DNA of 64,000 nt from Pseudomonadota bacterium (GTDB lineage Bacteria > Desulfobacterota > Syntrophorhabdia > Syntrophorhabdales > Syntrophorhabdaceae). Position 1 is the first letter of the stretch; every line of letters starts with the position of its first letter. The stretch lies in NCBI GenBank assembly GCA_026388275.1, contig JAPLKB010000012.1, forward strand, positions 1 through 64,000, read 5' to 3'. Below, in pieces: positions 17,220-27,132 of this stretch. Position numbers and translations under genes: made by a program. The notes beneath the pieces were generated by a model. The model worked only from the letters and a program-made list of their open reading frames with translations. It did not search any database and was not told the origin of the DNA.

Positions 17220-17852
17220 TTAATCTCTTTTTTCCTTGTTCGCTGAACGATATGCTTCAATAAATATGTCGGTCATCTTTCCTACATTATTCCGGATTGA
17301 ATTTAGCGTGCCGATATTTGCTATTCCTGTCATATTAGTCGACCAGGTAATTGCTATTGTCTTAATAGAAGGGTTTGCCTCAAGAAAAACAACTTGTTGA
17401 AATTCCAATTTAATATCATAGGCATACAAGTATTTTTCAAATTCGTGAGTATTTACATTTATATAAAGCATAGGTCTGCCCGGAGCGCTAAGCCATTCGT
17501 TCATTGCAAATACTTTAATTCCTGTTGATTTTAACTTTATCTCAACATCTTTCTGTATCTGTTCCCTCGTAAGGCCTACTTTCTGAGCATATTTCACAAT
17601 ATTTGGTTGAAGCTCCTCCACTACGATACTTACACCCTTCAGACCGCTCATTGTACGCCGGGTAATCTCGTTATCAATTGCATAAGCAATCTGCGTCGAC
17701 ATTAAAAACAACAAGCCTGCTAAAAACAAAACATAAAACATGTACTTGTTGAATTTCACATGGAAATTCTCCAAACCTGTTTTTGTTAAATGAGGGCGGG
17801 GGGAAATTATTTTTGTTGTTTTTTGCATTAAGTTTTGAAATATAAGTTTCAT
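17220..17852 (-). CDS. Secreted or membrane-anchored protein of unknown function
   Basis: About 210 residues. A basic leader of about 35 residues precedes a hydrophobic stretch ending in AYA (MFYVLFLAGLLFLMSTQIAYA), a likely signal peptide or anchor. The mature part has a mixed alpha/beta look with no family I recognise (segments GLKGVSIVVEELQPN, AMNEWLSAPGRPMLYINVN). I place the start at the second ATG, because AGAGG lies nine bases before it; the upstream ATG is too close to that site. It lies downstream of the WbpM-like gene, separated by about 160 bp, and may be independent. Confidence 0.6.
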   Translation of the reverse strand: MKLIFQNLMQKTTKIISPRPHLTKTGLENFHVKFNKYMFYVLFLAGLLFLMSTQIAYAIDNEITRRTMSGLKGVSIVVEELQPNIVKYAQKVGLTREQIQKDVEIKLKSTGIKVFAMNEWLSAPGRPMLYINVNTHEFEKYLYAYDIKLEFQQVVFLEANPSIKTIAITWSTNMTGIANIGTLNSIRNNVGKMTDIFIEAYRSANKEKRD

Positions 17853-18015
17853 TTTCATACCTCTATTTTGATTAGTTGCTGTAAATGTTTTTTTCGTGAA
17901 TAATTTGGGTGGAATCTTTTACGATTCGGGTAAATATCCCGGATTGCGTGTTGTTTGTTCCCCCTATTGTTAAACGAGGTAAGTAAGTAGTGTTGACAAT
18001 TTTCGGGGTAATCAG

Positions 18016-19983
18016 CTATGAGCTTACGTCTTCGTAATGCTTTACATATTTTTTAAGTATTCCCTTCACTTTACCATCATTCCTGATTGAAGGTTCGGCG
18101 AGCAATGTTTGAAATTCCTGAAGGATTTGCTCCATTTCAGATAGTGAATATATTTCACTATTGTTTGCGATAAAGACCTTTTCGTGTTTGCTCGCTATAG
18201 TACCTTCTTCGGCTGTAAGTATCTCTTCAAAGAGTTTTTCTCCCGATCTTAAACCGGTAAATATTATATCTATATCCTTATATGGTTCCAGTCCGTGGAT
18301 TCTTATCAATTCCTCTGCAATATCAGTAATGTTAACAGGTTCACCCATATCGAGGACGAAAACCTCTCCTCCTTCACCCATAGTAGACGCCTGCAACACA
18401 AGCGACACTGCCTCAGGAATGGTCATAAAATATCTTTTCATGTCCTTATGCGTTACCGTAAGCGGTCCGCCATGTTTCAACTGTTCAAGAAAAAGTGGTA
18501 ATACACTACCTCTGCTCCCGAGCACATTTCCGAACCTGACAGAAATGAACTTAGTGTAAGAGCATCTCATATCTGATTGCTCAAAGCCATTGATAGATAA
18601 TGATTCACTTAAAGATGAGTCCTGAGTTATGAGGCGTAAATTTTTATTAAATGCCTTACATACATATTCGGCAACTCTCTTTGTTGCACCCATGATGCTT
18701 GTGGGCCTCACAGCTTTATCTGTTGAGATCATGATAAACTTTTCCACTCCATGGTCAACAGCAGTTCTGGCAAGGTTATATGTCCCCAGGATGTTAACCT
18801 TAACTGCTTCTTTAGGATTATATTCCATCATCGGCACATGTTTGTATGCAGCAGCGTGAAAAACAATCTGCGGTTTATATTCTTCAAAAACTTCACTCAA
18901 TCTTGTTTCGTCCCTTACATCACCGGTTATGTAATATACCTGTCCGGACAGATGAGGGAAAAGTCTTTGGAGTTTAAGGCCCAAATTATGCAATTCAGTC
19001 TCATCAATATCAAAGAGAATCACTTCTTCAGGATGAAAAGCACATACCTGGCTGACAATCTCAGTCCCTATCGACCCCCCCGCACCAGTTACAATTACCG
19101 ATTTGCCTTTTAAAAAATTTCCTATTTCTTCGTAATCAATAGTAACAGATTGACGGCCTACAAGGTCTTCTATACTGATATCCTCAAGACCTTTCAGGTT
19201 TATGTCCGGTTTATCAAAGTTATAAATATGCGGGACTATTTTTATTGTACCTACATTTAATTCATTGGCTGAATTGTATACTTCCTTAAGAATTTTATGG
19301 TTTAAAGAAGGTATCGCTACAATTATCGCATCGGCGCTGTGTTTTAAAATGATGTCTTTAAGTTTATCTGTTGTTTCAAGCACTTTTACTCCATGAATAT
19401 ATGTCCCTACCTTGGTTTTGTCATCATCGAGAAATCCGACAGGATAAAATTCATTAAAGTTGTTACGTGCCATATCCCTTATAAGCATCTCGCCGGTGTT
19501 GCCGGCACCAAGAATGATAGTCTTTTTACTTTGTTTGGCAGGCTTTTGTTTACGTATAACCTCCAAATAGATTCTTTTAGATATTCGTAATCCGGATATG
19601 AGAAAAACAGAAACAATACTATCCTCAAGAATAATTCTTTTGGGAAAGCCCTCTATAGATAAGTTTAAATGCAAAAATGACATGGGAAGACTTAGTATCA
19701 TTAACACAATTGCTGAAAAAACAAGTGCAAACAGAATATTTACAAGTTCAAATATACCCACGTATCTCCATATCATTCGGTATATTTTGAATATAATGAA
19801 TGAAATGAATTTAATTACTATAAAAAATGGCAGCACCCCCAATATCAGGCTTATATAAGGAACATTGTATTCAAAATCAAAGTGGAACAGAAAAGAAAGA
19901 AAAAGAGACAAAGTAATTAATGCATTATCAAAAAAAAGAAAGAATAAAAAACGCTTGGTATGCGAAGGTTTTGTTAAATTCAT
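18016..19983 (-). CDS. WbpM/CapD-like nucleotide-sugar 4,6-dehydratase
   Basis: Membrane-bound UDP-GlcNAc-type 4,6-dehydratase. Four N-terminal membrane helices (to about residue 135) are followed by an inactive Rossmann domain (GAGNTGE, 159-165) and a catalytic SDR domain (GAGGSIGTE, 300-308). The catalytic triad is Ser-Met-Lys (S420, M431, K435 in STDKAVRPTSIMGATK), as described for WbpM, rather than Ser-Tyr-Lys. It should make UDP-4-keto-6-deoxy-GlcNAc, reduced by the WbpV-like enzyme upstream to QuiNAc or FucNAc. It is the last gene of the long polysaccharide operon. Confidence 0.93.
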   Translation of the reverse strand: MNLTKPSHTKRFLFFLFFDNALITLSLFLSFLFHFDFEYNVPYISLILGVLPFFIVIKFISFIIFKIYRMIWRYVGIFELVNILFALVFSAIVLMILSLPMSFLHLNLSIEGFPKRIILEDSIVSVFLISGLRISKRIYLEVIRKQKPAKQSKKTIILGAGNTGEMLIRDMARNNFNEFYPVGFLDDDKTKVGTYIHGVKVLETTDKLKDIILKHSADAIIVAIPSLNHKILKEVYNSANELNVGTIKIVPHIYNFDKPDINLKGLEDISIEDLVGRQSVTIDYEEIGNFLKGKSVIVTGAGGSIGTEIVSQVCAFHPEEVILFDIDETELHNLGLKLQRLFPHLSGQVYYITGDVRDETRLSEVFEEYKPQIVFHAAAYKHVPMMEYNPKEAVKVNILGTYNLARTAVDHGVEKFIMISTDKAVRPTSIMGATKRVAEYVCKAFNKNLRLITQDSSLSESLSINGFEQSDMRCSYTKFISVRFGNVLGSRGSVLPLFLEQLKHGGPLTVTHKDMKRYFMTIPEAVSLVLQASTMGEGGEVFVLDMGEPVNITDIAEELIRIHGLEPYKDIDIIFTGLRSGEKLFEEILTAEEGTIASKHEKVFIANNSEIYSLSEMEQILQEFQTLLAEPSIRNDGKVKGILKKYVKHYEDVSS

Positions 19984-19987
19984 ATGT

Positions 19988-20548
19988 TTAGTGATTAACC
20001 CCTTCTGTTTTTATAACTTTATAAAGTGTCAGCCATATTATTTTAAGATCAAAATAAAAGGATTGATTCTTAAGATAATACTCATCATATCCTACTTTTA
20101 TTGGAATAGGCAATTCATCTCTTCCATTAATTTGCGCCCATCCGGTAATACCTGGTACAAGTTTATGAACACCCTTTTTAGTTCTTAATTCAACAAGGTC
20201 ATCCTGGTTATATAAGGCAGGTCGTGGTCCCACAAAACTCATATCTCCGATAAGTACACTCCATAACTGTGGAAATTCATCCAGACTTAACTTTCGCAGA
20301 AAAGGCCCGATAGGTGTAAGATATTTATCAGGATTCTCCAGAAGATGTGTAGCAACATCCGGTGTATCTATCCGCATAGTCCTGAATTTCGGCATCTTAA
20401 AGATGCTGTTATCGCGCCCTACGCGGTCTGACCAGTATAGTACAGGTCCTTTTGAAGTTAGTTTGATCAACACTGCGATGAAGACCGCAGGCAGGCACAG
20501 GACAAAATGCAGAGTGAACGCAATTACAGCATCAAAGTACCGTTTCAT
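19988..20548 (-). CDS. Initiating sugar-1-phosphate transferase (monotopic phosphoglycosyl transferase)
   Basis: A 186-residue enzyme that starts the repeat unit by moving a sugar phosphate to undecaprenyl phosphate. It has one N-terminal re-entrant hydrophobic segment, then the family core: GPVLYWSDRVGRD, FKMPKFRTM, LSLDEFPQLWSVL (the catalytic DE dyad), MSFVGPRPAL and PGITGWAQINGRD. It overlaps the upstream reductase gene by 4 bp. Flanked by WbpM-like and WbpV-like genes, it probably transfers QuiNAc-1-P or FucNAc-1-P; PglC-like in size rather than the long WcaJ form. Confidence 0.93.
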   Translation of the reverse strand: MKRYFDAVIAFTLHFVLCLPAVFIAVLIKLTSKGPVLYWSDRVGRDNSIFKMPKFRTMRIDTPDVATHLLENPDKYLTPIGPFLRKLSLDEFPQLWSVLIGDMSFVGPRPALYNQDDLVELRTKKGVHKLVPGITGWAQINGRDELPIPIKVGYDEYYLKNQSFYFDLKIIWLTLYKVIKTEGVNH

Positions 20549-21546
20549 TTTATGCCGTTTTCATCACTATGCGCACCGTACGCCTTTAGTAATCCATCGG
20601 AGAGGGTGTATCGAGGCTCGTAGTTCAAAATTCTTCTGGCTTTAGAAATGTCAAAAATGGTGTTAGTGACAAGTTTTTTCAGCGATGAAATACTAAGAAA
20701 AACTTTCTTGCCAAAAATCCTCGTTATTCTATTAAACAACTTTAATGCTAGGATTACTGCACCGATTGGAAAACGTATAGACACAACTCTCTTGCCCATT
20801 GCGCCTTCAATGGCTTTAATGGTTTGATTCATCGAATATGGTTCGCTGTCGCTTAAGATAAAAGTCTGATTGTATGACATCTCATTACAAATAACTTTTA
20901 AGATTCCTTCGGCTAAATTGTCAACATATACAAAACTTTTTAAATTATTTCCATTGCCGAAGATTGGTACAAAGCCTCTTTTCGCAACGCTGACCAGTTT
21001 ATTGATGTTCCCTCTGTCGTATTTTCCGTAAACCGTAGTGGGCTGAATAATCGTGTATTTTGTTGTGCAATCATGACTATTTTTTATATATTCTTCAGCT
21101 TTAAGCTTCGAAACAGCATAAGGAGTCCGCGGATCAACCAAAGAACCTTCATCCAGAACACTTTCTACCTCCTCCCCATATACCGCAACGCTGCTTACAA
21201 AAATGAATTGTTCTGTGCCATAACTCTGCGAAAGATCAAATAAATCACAAGTAGCTCTGCAATTCACTTCCATGCACTCTTCAAGAGTCGCTTCAGGATT
21301 ATGGACAATCCCGGCCAGATGAACCACTATATTAAAATTGGCGGCAGCAAATATTTCCTCCATGCTCTTTCTGTCACAAATATCTCCAAATACAATTTTT
21401 AAATTTTCAATGTTTTTAATCTTGTCTGTATCGCTTTTATCCAATGCCAATGCTGTAACTTCGTAACTGGAATTCACTAAAATTCTTACTAATACGTTGC
21501 CTATACAACCGTTAGCTCCAGTCACGAGAACATTATTCATAGACAT
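20545..21546 (-). CDS. NAD-dependent epimerase/reductase (WbpV-like)
   Basis: A 333-residue extended SDR. It has the NAD loop GANGCIG near residue 10, the catalytic Ser in FVSSVAVYGE, and YAVSK with catalytic Tyr and Lys. The order WbpM-like dehydratase, initiating transferase, SDR is the classic end of many O-antigen clusters, where the SDR reduces UDP-4-keto-QuiNAc to QuiNAc or FucNAc. That role is inferred from context. The start codon follows closely on the GT2 gene's stop. Confidence 0.85.
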   Translation of the reverse strand: MSMNNVLVTGANGCIGNVLVRILVNSSYEVTALALDKSDTDKIKNIENLKIVFGDICDRKSMEEIFAAANFNIVVHLAGIVHNPEATLEECMEVNCRATCDLFDLSQSYGTEQFIFVSSVAVYGEEVESVLDEGSLVDPRTPYAVSKLKAEEYIKNSHDCTTKYTIIQPTTVYGKYDRGNINKLVSVAKRGFVPIFGNGNNLKSFVYVDNLAEGILKVICNEMSYNQTFILSDSEPYSMNQTIKAIEGAMGKRVVSIRFPIGAVILALKLFNRITRIFGKKVFLSISSLKKLVTNTIFDISKARRILNYEPRYTLSDGLLKAYGAHSDENGIK

Positions 21547-21551
21547 TGTAT

Positions 21552-22304
21552 CTATTTGGAAAAAAACTGCTTTGTGCGAGATAAAAGCTTAGTGGTACAA
21601 AACAACGTAAGCGATAAGGTAATATTATTCTTTTTGTATGAATTAAGAATTTCAATATTCTGCTTTACAATATTAGTGATGGATTGATTTGTCACACCAC
21701 CTACACGCATTCTAACAGTTATCTTGGGCAGATATACTGCCTTAATTTTATGACAACCAAGAAATCTTGCCATCAACTCGAAGTCTGCTGCCAGCGGATA
21801 ATTTAAATCAAAGGCTCCATATTTATCATATATCGACTTGCGTACATAGAAAGTTGGATGCGGCGGTATCCAGCCCTTTTTCAAAAGTCCATCCGTAAAA
21901 ACACAAGATCGCCAATATCGAATTACTTTCTGCAAATCGTATTTATCAACGTATACGAGGTCCGAATAACAAGCATCAACCGATTGGTCTTCCATGACTT
22001 TGGTAACGTTTTCAAGAACCAATGGATCATAATAAACATCATCGGCGTTGAGAAAACCAACGATATCACCGGTAGCCATCCCGATTCCCTTATTCATGGC
22101 ATCATATATTCCCTTATCAGGTTCGCTGATCCATTGGGAGATTTCCCGTTCATGTTCCTTAATAATTTCTATCGTTCCGTCTCTTGAACCGCCATCAACA
22201 ATAACATATTCAGTATCCTTATAGGTCTGGTTTAAAACGCTTTTAATGCAATCATCAATACATTCTCGGTTATTTAATACAACGGTAATTACAGAAATCT
22301 TCAT
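21552..22304 (-). CDS. Glycosyltransferase family 2
   Basis: A 250-residue GT-A enzyme. It opens with ISVITVVLNNRECIDDCIKS, followed by SVLNQTYKDTEYVIVDGGS, the DKGIYDAMNKGI acceptor/donor loop and FLNADDVY (the DxD-type metal site). The pattern is that of WcaA/WfgS-like transferases working at the cytoplasmic membrane on the growing lipid-linked repeat. The donor sugar cannot be assigned. Confidence 0.9.
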   Translation of the reverse strand: MKISVITVVLNNRECIDDCIKSVLNQTYKDTEYVIVDGGSRDGTIEIIKEHEREISQWISEPDKGIYDAMNKGIGMATGDIVGFLNADDVYYDPLVLENVTKVMEDQSVDACYSDLVYVDKYDLQKVIRYWRSCVFTDGLLKKGWIPPHPTFYVRKSIYDKYGAFDLNYPLAADFELMARFLGCHKIKAVYLPKITVRMRVGGVTNQSITNIVKQNIEILNSYKKNNITLSLTLFCTTKLLSRTKQFFSK

Positions 22305-22366
22305 ACTTTATCAATAACCCGTGTAATGTACATATTTCTAAGAATCATAACATTCACGGCCTATCA

Positions 22367-23566
22367 CTAGATGTCAGATATCTCTTTGAGAAACAGTTTG
22401 AGTTTAGGCATCACCTGTTTGTAATCTGCTCGTTTGTGTATAATTTCTAAATTCTGTTCTTGTGCTTGCTGCCGAAGCACAACATTGTCTATTGCCACTT
22501 TTAAACAATTAGTTAAATCTTGTGGCTGTGTTGGATCAAACAATAGACCATTTTCACCATGTCTAATCCACTCCCGGATAGATTCAAGATCGCTAATAAC
22601 AGGAAAGGCACCGCATGCCATGGCCTCTAACATGCTGTTTGGTGTACCATCGGTAAGCGAAGGCGATACTATAACTGCAGATTTCTGCAGGAAAGCCGCA
22701 AATTTATTTTGAGATGTGAAGGGTAGAATTTCTATTTTGTTCATATTGAGTCGCTGTCGATGAACCATGGACTCAACTTTAGGAATAACTGCGGTTGTAA
22801 CAAACAGCTTATAGCGGATATCTGAGTAATCAGGTTCTTTCTGTAACATCAAAATACTTTGTAGCAAAGTGTCAAGGCGTATGAAGGGTGCCAAACCACG
22901 TGGATAGACTACCCAGCGTTCACGTTGACTGGCTGCGACACCTGGTTGATAAATCGAAAGGTCAACTCCCCCATTACCCGGTAATAAGAGTGAAGGGTTA
23001 TTCTTTGAAAAACCATATTGCTTTGCCAAATCGATATCACGTTGACAATCTGTCATCAATGCATCCGCGCGTTGAGCCGTAATGCTGGTCAGCCAAGCAT
23101 GCAATCGATGGCGATTCGCCATGTAAATAAAATCTGACCCCTGGGTAAACAAGACCCATGGATGAATTCCGGTCAGCGCTGCAACGTATCCTTCGTTCTG
23201 GGTACGGAAAGCCACCACAATATCAGGTTTAAAACTGCGGAGAATACGGCGCGCCACAAGCATCTGTGGCAACATATTAATTGTCTTGACGATATTCCAT
23301 AGCGGAAAGAGCCGCTGACCCAACTCGCTCAACAGCAACCGTCGACCAAAGCATACTTGCCATTCGACCTGATCCTGCATGTCAGATTGCTTGACAAGTG
23401 CATTGTTGGCTCGCACAATCCCTGGCAGCGTGTACACCTGGGCTCCCTCCAATGCTCCGCAAGGATACGTACTGAGCACATAAACCGTGTCGTCCTGTTT
23501 GGCAAAGTGTTGCACCAAACGGCGGAAATTTTCTGCTCGCCCATCAGCGATAAATGCAATTCGCAA
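22367..23566 (-). CDS. Glycosyltransferase family 4
   Basis: A 399-residue GT-B enzyme. The N-terminal half includes the FTQGSDFIY stretch; the C-terminal half has YPRGLAPFIRLDTLL and the retaining GT4 signature VSPSLTDGTPNSMLEAMACGAFPVI, where the E..E spacing holds the donor. Codon use looks richer in GC than in neighbouring genes, as for the methyltransferase upstream, so these two may have entered the cluster together. Confidence 0.88.
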   Translation of the reverse strand: MRIAFIADGRAENFRRLVQHFAKQDDTVYVLSTYPCGALEGAQVYTLPGIVRANNALVKQSDMQDQVEWQVCFGRRLLLSELGQRLFPLWNIVKTINMLPQMLVARRILRSFKPDIVVAFRTQNEGYVAALTGIHPWVLFTQGSDFIYMANRHRLHAWLTSITAQRADALMTDCQRDIDLAKQYGFSKNNPSLLLPGNGGVDLSIYQPGVAASQRERWVVYPRGLAPFIRLDTLLQSILMLQKEPDYSDIRYKLFVTTAVIPKVESMVHRQRLNMNKIEILPFTSQNKFAAFLQKSAVIVSPSLTDGTPNSMLEAMACGAFPVISDLESIREWIRHGENGLLFDPTQPQDLTNCLKVAIDNVVLRQQAQEQNLEIIHKRADYKQVMPKLKLFLKEISDI

Positions 23567-23633
23567 AGCTATCTATACTCCTCAACCGTCAGTACGAATA
23601 TTTTAAGAGATAATGTCGAGTATCATGTCTATT

Positions 23634-24353
23634 TCAAGACAATGGTTTTGCAAGTACCAACAGAGTTTCACCACCCAACAGCCGTACCCCAAAATCTTTA
23701 TTCACCGCATAAGCTATTCGGCGGGGCAAGGCCGCCAATCGTGTTTTTAAAGATCGATTCGGCGAATTCAGTGAAGAACCGGTATATCGCCAATCAAGGA
23801 TTTCGTATCCAGTATCGAGGAGTGTCGACAGGGCCAAGTCCTTGGTATAATAGTGGAGATGCCCTGCCTTTTTGCGAACCTTGATCAATGGGTAACCTCT
23901 AAAAATAGCGCTGGCACTCAGATCAAGTGGGACATGGAAAACAAAGTGAGTGGCATGTCGCCTGGAATTCTCAAGGAAACTGAACGGATCGCGGATATGC
24001 TCAAAAACATCCAGCATTAGCAAGACATCGTACTTGATTTGGTTAATTTCAAGGAAATCACCAAGTTGAAATTCTACACCCTCCCCTGCTTCGTTATGCT
24101 GTTCCCAGAACTGAGCCGCCTGTGGTGATATGTCATAGCCTGTCATTTTCACAGACGGCAGGGCTTTTTGAAGCTGCACCAAGACATCGCCGGAACCACA
24201 GCCAACCTCGCACACCGTATATGGTTCGATCTTATTGTCAAAGAGTATAGACGCAACTTGAACTGCTTTCCATGGTGCATCCTTGCGATCCCAGTCAGGA
24301 TTTTCGGTGAGGTAGGTGCCGTCGTAATATCTATCTTCTACATTGCTTATCAA
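23634..24353 (-). CDS. Class I SAM-dependent methyltransferase
   Basis: A 239-residue Rossmann methyltransferase. Motif I is CEVGCGSGDVLVQL, then MTGYDISPQAAQFW (motif II acidic residue), YDVLLMLDVFEHI (motif IV/V) and HFVFHVPLD. It resembles UbiG-like methyltransferases found in O-antigen loci. The target (sugar hydroxyl, amino group or lipid-linked oligosaccharide terminus) is not apparent. It lies between a GT4 gene and the Wzy-like gene. Confidence 0.85.
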   Translation of the reverse strand: MISNVEDRYYDGTYLTENPDWDRKDAPWKAVQVASILFDNKIEPYTVCEVGCGSGDVLVQLQKALPSVKMTGYDISPQAAQFWEQHNEAGEGVEFQLGDFLEINQIKYDVLLMLDVFEHIRDPFSFLENSRRHATHFVFHVPLDLSASAIFRGYPLIKVRKKAGHLHYYTKDLALSTLLDTGYEILDWRYTGSSLNSPNRSLKTRLAALPRRIAYAVNKDFGVRLLGGETLLVLAKPLS

Positions 24354-24412
24354 TATTTCTCCAGTTTTTTAATAGTCAAATCGCCATTCAACTTTTTTGC
24401 TAATGAACTCGT

Positions 24413-25831
24413 TTAATGTATAATTCCTCTTGTTGCGGGCCGCAATATCTGAACGATGAATATATAAGTAAAGTACAACAGCATACAAACTAGAAAGGCC
24501 CGGAAAAATGCAAATGTCTGGTACCAGGTGCCGCGAAGGAAAATGGTGAGAAATGAAAACAGCAGAAAATAACTAAACATTGACTGCCGATAAAATGCGT
24601 AATAGTACGATTTAGCGATTAAAAATGAGACTATACCGGGGACAATCAGCGCACCAAGGAGGCCAAAATTCATATAGACCTCGGCCAGTTCAAAAAAACC
24701 ACCTCCCGCGGTAAGGCCGTATTCCGAAAATAGCCAAGCGTAATCTGCCGGGCGATTTGGGTACAATGCCTCAGGCGGTATCCTTAAAATCCATTCCCAG
24801 TAAGACTGCCCCAATGAATAACCAATAATATTGTTCTCTATCATCCATACCGTATTGGAAAAGGTAGTTGCGATGGGACTGATCGTACCCATGCGGACTA
24901 CATCTGTAGCCCCACCAATGTTCAAAAATGTTGAGGTTACTATAGAAGTGATCGGTGCACCCTCTGCGAGCATGGTTCTTGCAACTCCCCAAACTTCAAA
25001 GAAGATAAAGGAGACGACTATAATAGGAATATAGGAAAGCTTCAACCCGATTTCTCTTCTGTTGACAACACCGTATAATATTACTAGGCCAAACAAGGTA
25101 GACATTGCATCTTGCCGCACACCCATGAGTATTTGCGAGAAAACAATATATATAAAACTAGTAATAAATAATATTATTTTCCAGCTTTTTATATATCCCT
25201 TGCTTCCCGATATAAATAATGAAAAGATCCCAACCCCACCTAGCACACATATACTGCCATATGGTAAGCCTGCACCGCCTCGCTCAGGGTCGCTATATCC
25301 AACGAAAATAACAGGTATGCCATAACCACGGATGTACATGTAGGATGCATAAATGGCCAACATAAACCCGATTAAAGCAGCAATCCACCAGTATGGTCGT
25401 ATTTGCCTATCTTTTTCCGGGCTCCGGGTGATAGGCGCAAGATTAGTATTTGAACAAACAAGATTTCTTTTTTTAGCAAGAGCTAAACCGATTTGATTGC
25501 TCAGTAATGCATATGATGTGATCACATACATCAATAAAACAATATCAAAACCCTGTGTTGTTCCCTCAAATCCACTAAAAAGTGCATCCTTACCAATAAT
25601 CACCTTGATAATCATGGGGAAGTATCCAATGAAGCCAAGGATAAATGTCCTGGCTTGAAACAATAAATTGCTTGATTCCAAAAAACAAATAATGGCGAAA
25701 AGAAGGAATGAGAATATTGATAGTATCCGCACCGCAACATAAGTCTCATTAACCAATAGCGCAAATGAAGAAACCAACGCATTAGATAGCGCAAAAACAA
25801 TCGCAAAATACTTTTTTTCACTGTTTGACAT
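24413..25831 (-). CDS. O-antigen polymerase-like multispanning membrane protein (Wzy candidate)
   Basis: About 470 residues with roughly a dozen hydrophobic helices and a long periplasmic loop around the IGYSLGQSYWEWILRIPPE and GGGFFELAEVYMNFGLLGA segments, the latter typical of O-antigen polymerases. It is expected to link lipid-linked repeats in the periplasm. I use the inner ATG (MSNSEKKY), which leaves a 14-bp overlap with the upstream GT gene; the longer frame would overlap by 68 bp. Wzy proteins diverge strongly, so the call rests on topology, the loop and the locus. Confidence 0.82.
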   Translation of the reverse strand: MSNSEKKYFAIVFALSNALVSSFALLVNETYVAVRILSIFSFLLFAIICFLESSNLLFQARTFILGFIGYFPMIIKVIIGKDALFSGFEGTTQGFDIVLLMYVITSYALLSNQIGLALAKKRNLVCSNTNLAPITRSPEKDRQIRPYWWIAALIGFMLAIYASYMYIRGYGIPVIFVGYSDPERGGAGLPYGSICVLGGVGIFSLFISGSKGYIKSWKIILFITSFIYIVFSQILMGVRQDAMSTLFGLVILYGVVNRREIGLKLSYIPIIVVSFIFFEVWGVARTMLAEGAPITSIVTSTFLNIGGATDVVRMGTISPIATTFSNTVWMIENNIIGYSLGQSYWEWILRIPPEALYPNRPADYAWLFSEYGLTAGGGFFELAEVYMNFGLLGALIVPGIVSFLIAKSYYYAFYRQSMFSYFLLFSFLTIFLRGTWYQTFAFFRAFLVCMLLYFTYIFIVQILRPATRGIIH

Positions 25832-27119
25832 TACGAAGGATCGCCTCAAAGCTCTCGGAAAAATCTGGCATTTCGACGCGGACATTACGTTTACGGAAAT
25901 TTGTGAGATCGTGTAGTGCGTTTAATAGAAATTCTGCTAACCTATCTATCTCGATAGATTCAAAAGAATGATATTCAATATAACCGATTCTCTTTGCGAA
26001 TAGGTTTAAATCCCCACCTGGTGGACCTATATTAATAATAGGCTTTCCAGATAAAAAATAGTCAAACACTTTAGTGGTCATGGTCCCATAGACGGGTGCT
26101 TGCTTAGTTTTTGATCTGCCGAAGACTAACGAAAGTAAAAGATCAGCTTTTTTAACCGCATTAATAGCTTCCGATTTATTAACGAAACCATGGTCAATCA
26201 AGTTGTCTAACATACCCTGATTTTGGAAATCATGTTTAACGATTTTACTTGTTGAACCATAGTAATGAAGCTTTATCTGACCACGCCATTCCTTTGGCAT
26301 TAATTGTATTGCTTGTACTAACACCCTGCAAGTACATTCACGGTAAACGCTACCAGCGAGTACGATATTGAGTACATTTTGATTAAATTCGGACGACACA
26401 GGGTATAATGTTGGATTGCTATAGTTCTCTTTATAAGATTTATCAGGATAATTAGGCAGTATTTCCACCCGCGCCATCGATTGAACTTCAAAGATACTCT
26501 TCGCACACCCTTCGGAAACTGTCGTAATCATAGTAGCTCGCTTGTTGACATATTTTTCAAGTGTATGCCGTACGAGGAACCTTGCAAGTCTTGGATATGG
26601 GGCGCGCGGGTTTTGGCTCCATAGGTCTCGATAGTCAATAATGCTTGGGATATTGTTTTTCCTCGCAAGCTTTGTTACAATATAAAATGGAACAAAAGGC
26701 CCGCCGGTTGTTACAACCAGCTTAACGTCCGCTTTAGCAATTATATACAACAAAGCGTCTTTTAATGAAGATATCCAATCGATACCCGAACTACACAGTG
26801 TTCTTGTTAAAAGAGCCCCGATAAACCTATGGGAAAATTTTGTTTTATTAGTAAAGCCGTATCCAGTCAGAATCGGCGACACTGTAACCATCTGAAGTCT
26901 CGGGTCATTTACGAGTTCTTTCCCGAATTCAAGATCAAGGAATTCATCTGGTAACTCATGCGTTGGAAGTGTAACAACATAGACGATATCAAACTTATGT
27001 AAAAGGGTAACAGCCATACGCATCGCTCTTTGTGAAGCGACGGAATTGAAGGGTGGAAAATATTGACTGACCAGAATTGCAGCACCTTTTTGCATCGGTC
27101 TATCGCTAGCAGACCTCAT
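25818..27119 (-). CDS. Glycosyltransferase (GT4-like, GT-B fold)
   Basis: A 433-residue GT-B protein. VSQYFPPFNSVASQRAMRMA near the N-terminus is typical of WbuB-like GT4 enzymes, followed by PSIIDYRDLWSQNPRAP and, in the C-terminal domain, LNIVLAGSVYRECT and KVFDYFLSGKPIINIGPPGG. The donor is unknown; WbuB-like relatives often add N-acetylated 6-deoxy sugars such as FucNAc. Its 3' end overlaps the polymerase gene. Confidence 0.87.
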   Translation of the reverse strand: MRSASDRPMQKGAAILVSQYFPPFNSVASQRAMRMAVTLLHKFDIVYVVTLPTHELPDEFLDLEFGKELVNDPRLQMVTVSPILTGYGFTNKTKFSHRFIGALLTRTLCSSGIDWISSLKDALLYIIAKADVKLVVTTGGPFVPFYIVTKLARKNNIPSIIDYRDLWSQNPRAPYPRLARFLVRHTLEKYVNKRATMITTVSEGCAKSIFEVQSMARVEILPNYPDKSYKENYSNPTLYPVSSEFNQNVLNIVLAGSVYRECTCRVLVQAIQLMPKEWRGQIKLHYYGSTSKIVKHDFQNQGMLDNLIDHGFVNKSEAINAVKKADLLLSLVFGRSKTKQAPVYGTMTTKVFDYFLSGKPIINIGPPGGDLNLFAKRIGYIEYHSFESIEIDRLAEFLLNALHDLTNFRKRNVRVEMPDFSESFEAILRNVKQ

Positions 27120-27132
27120 TTTCTGTTCCCGA

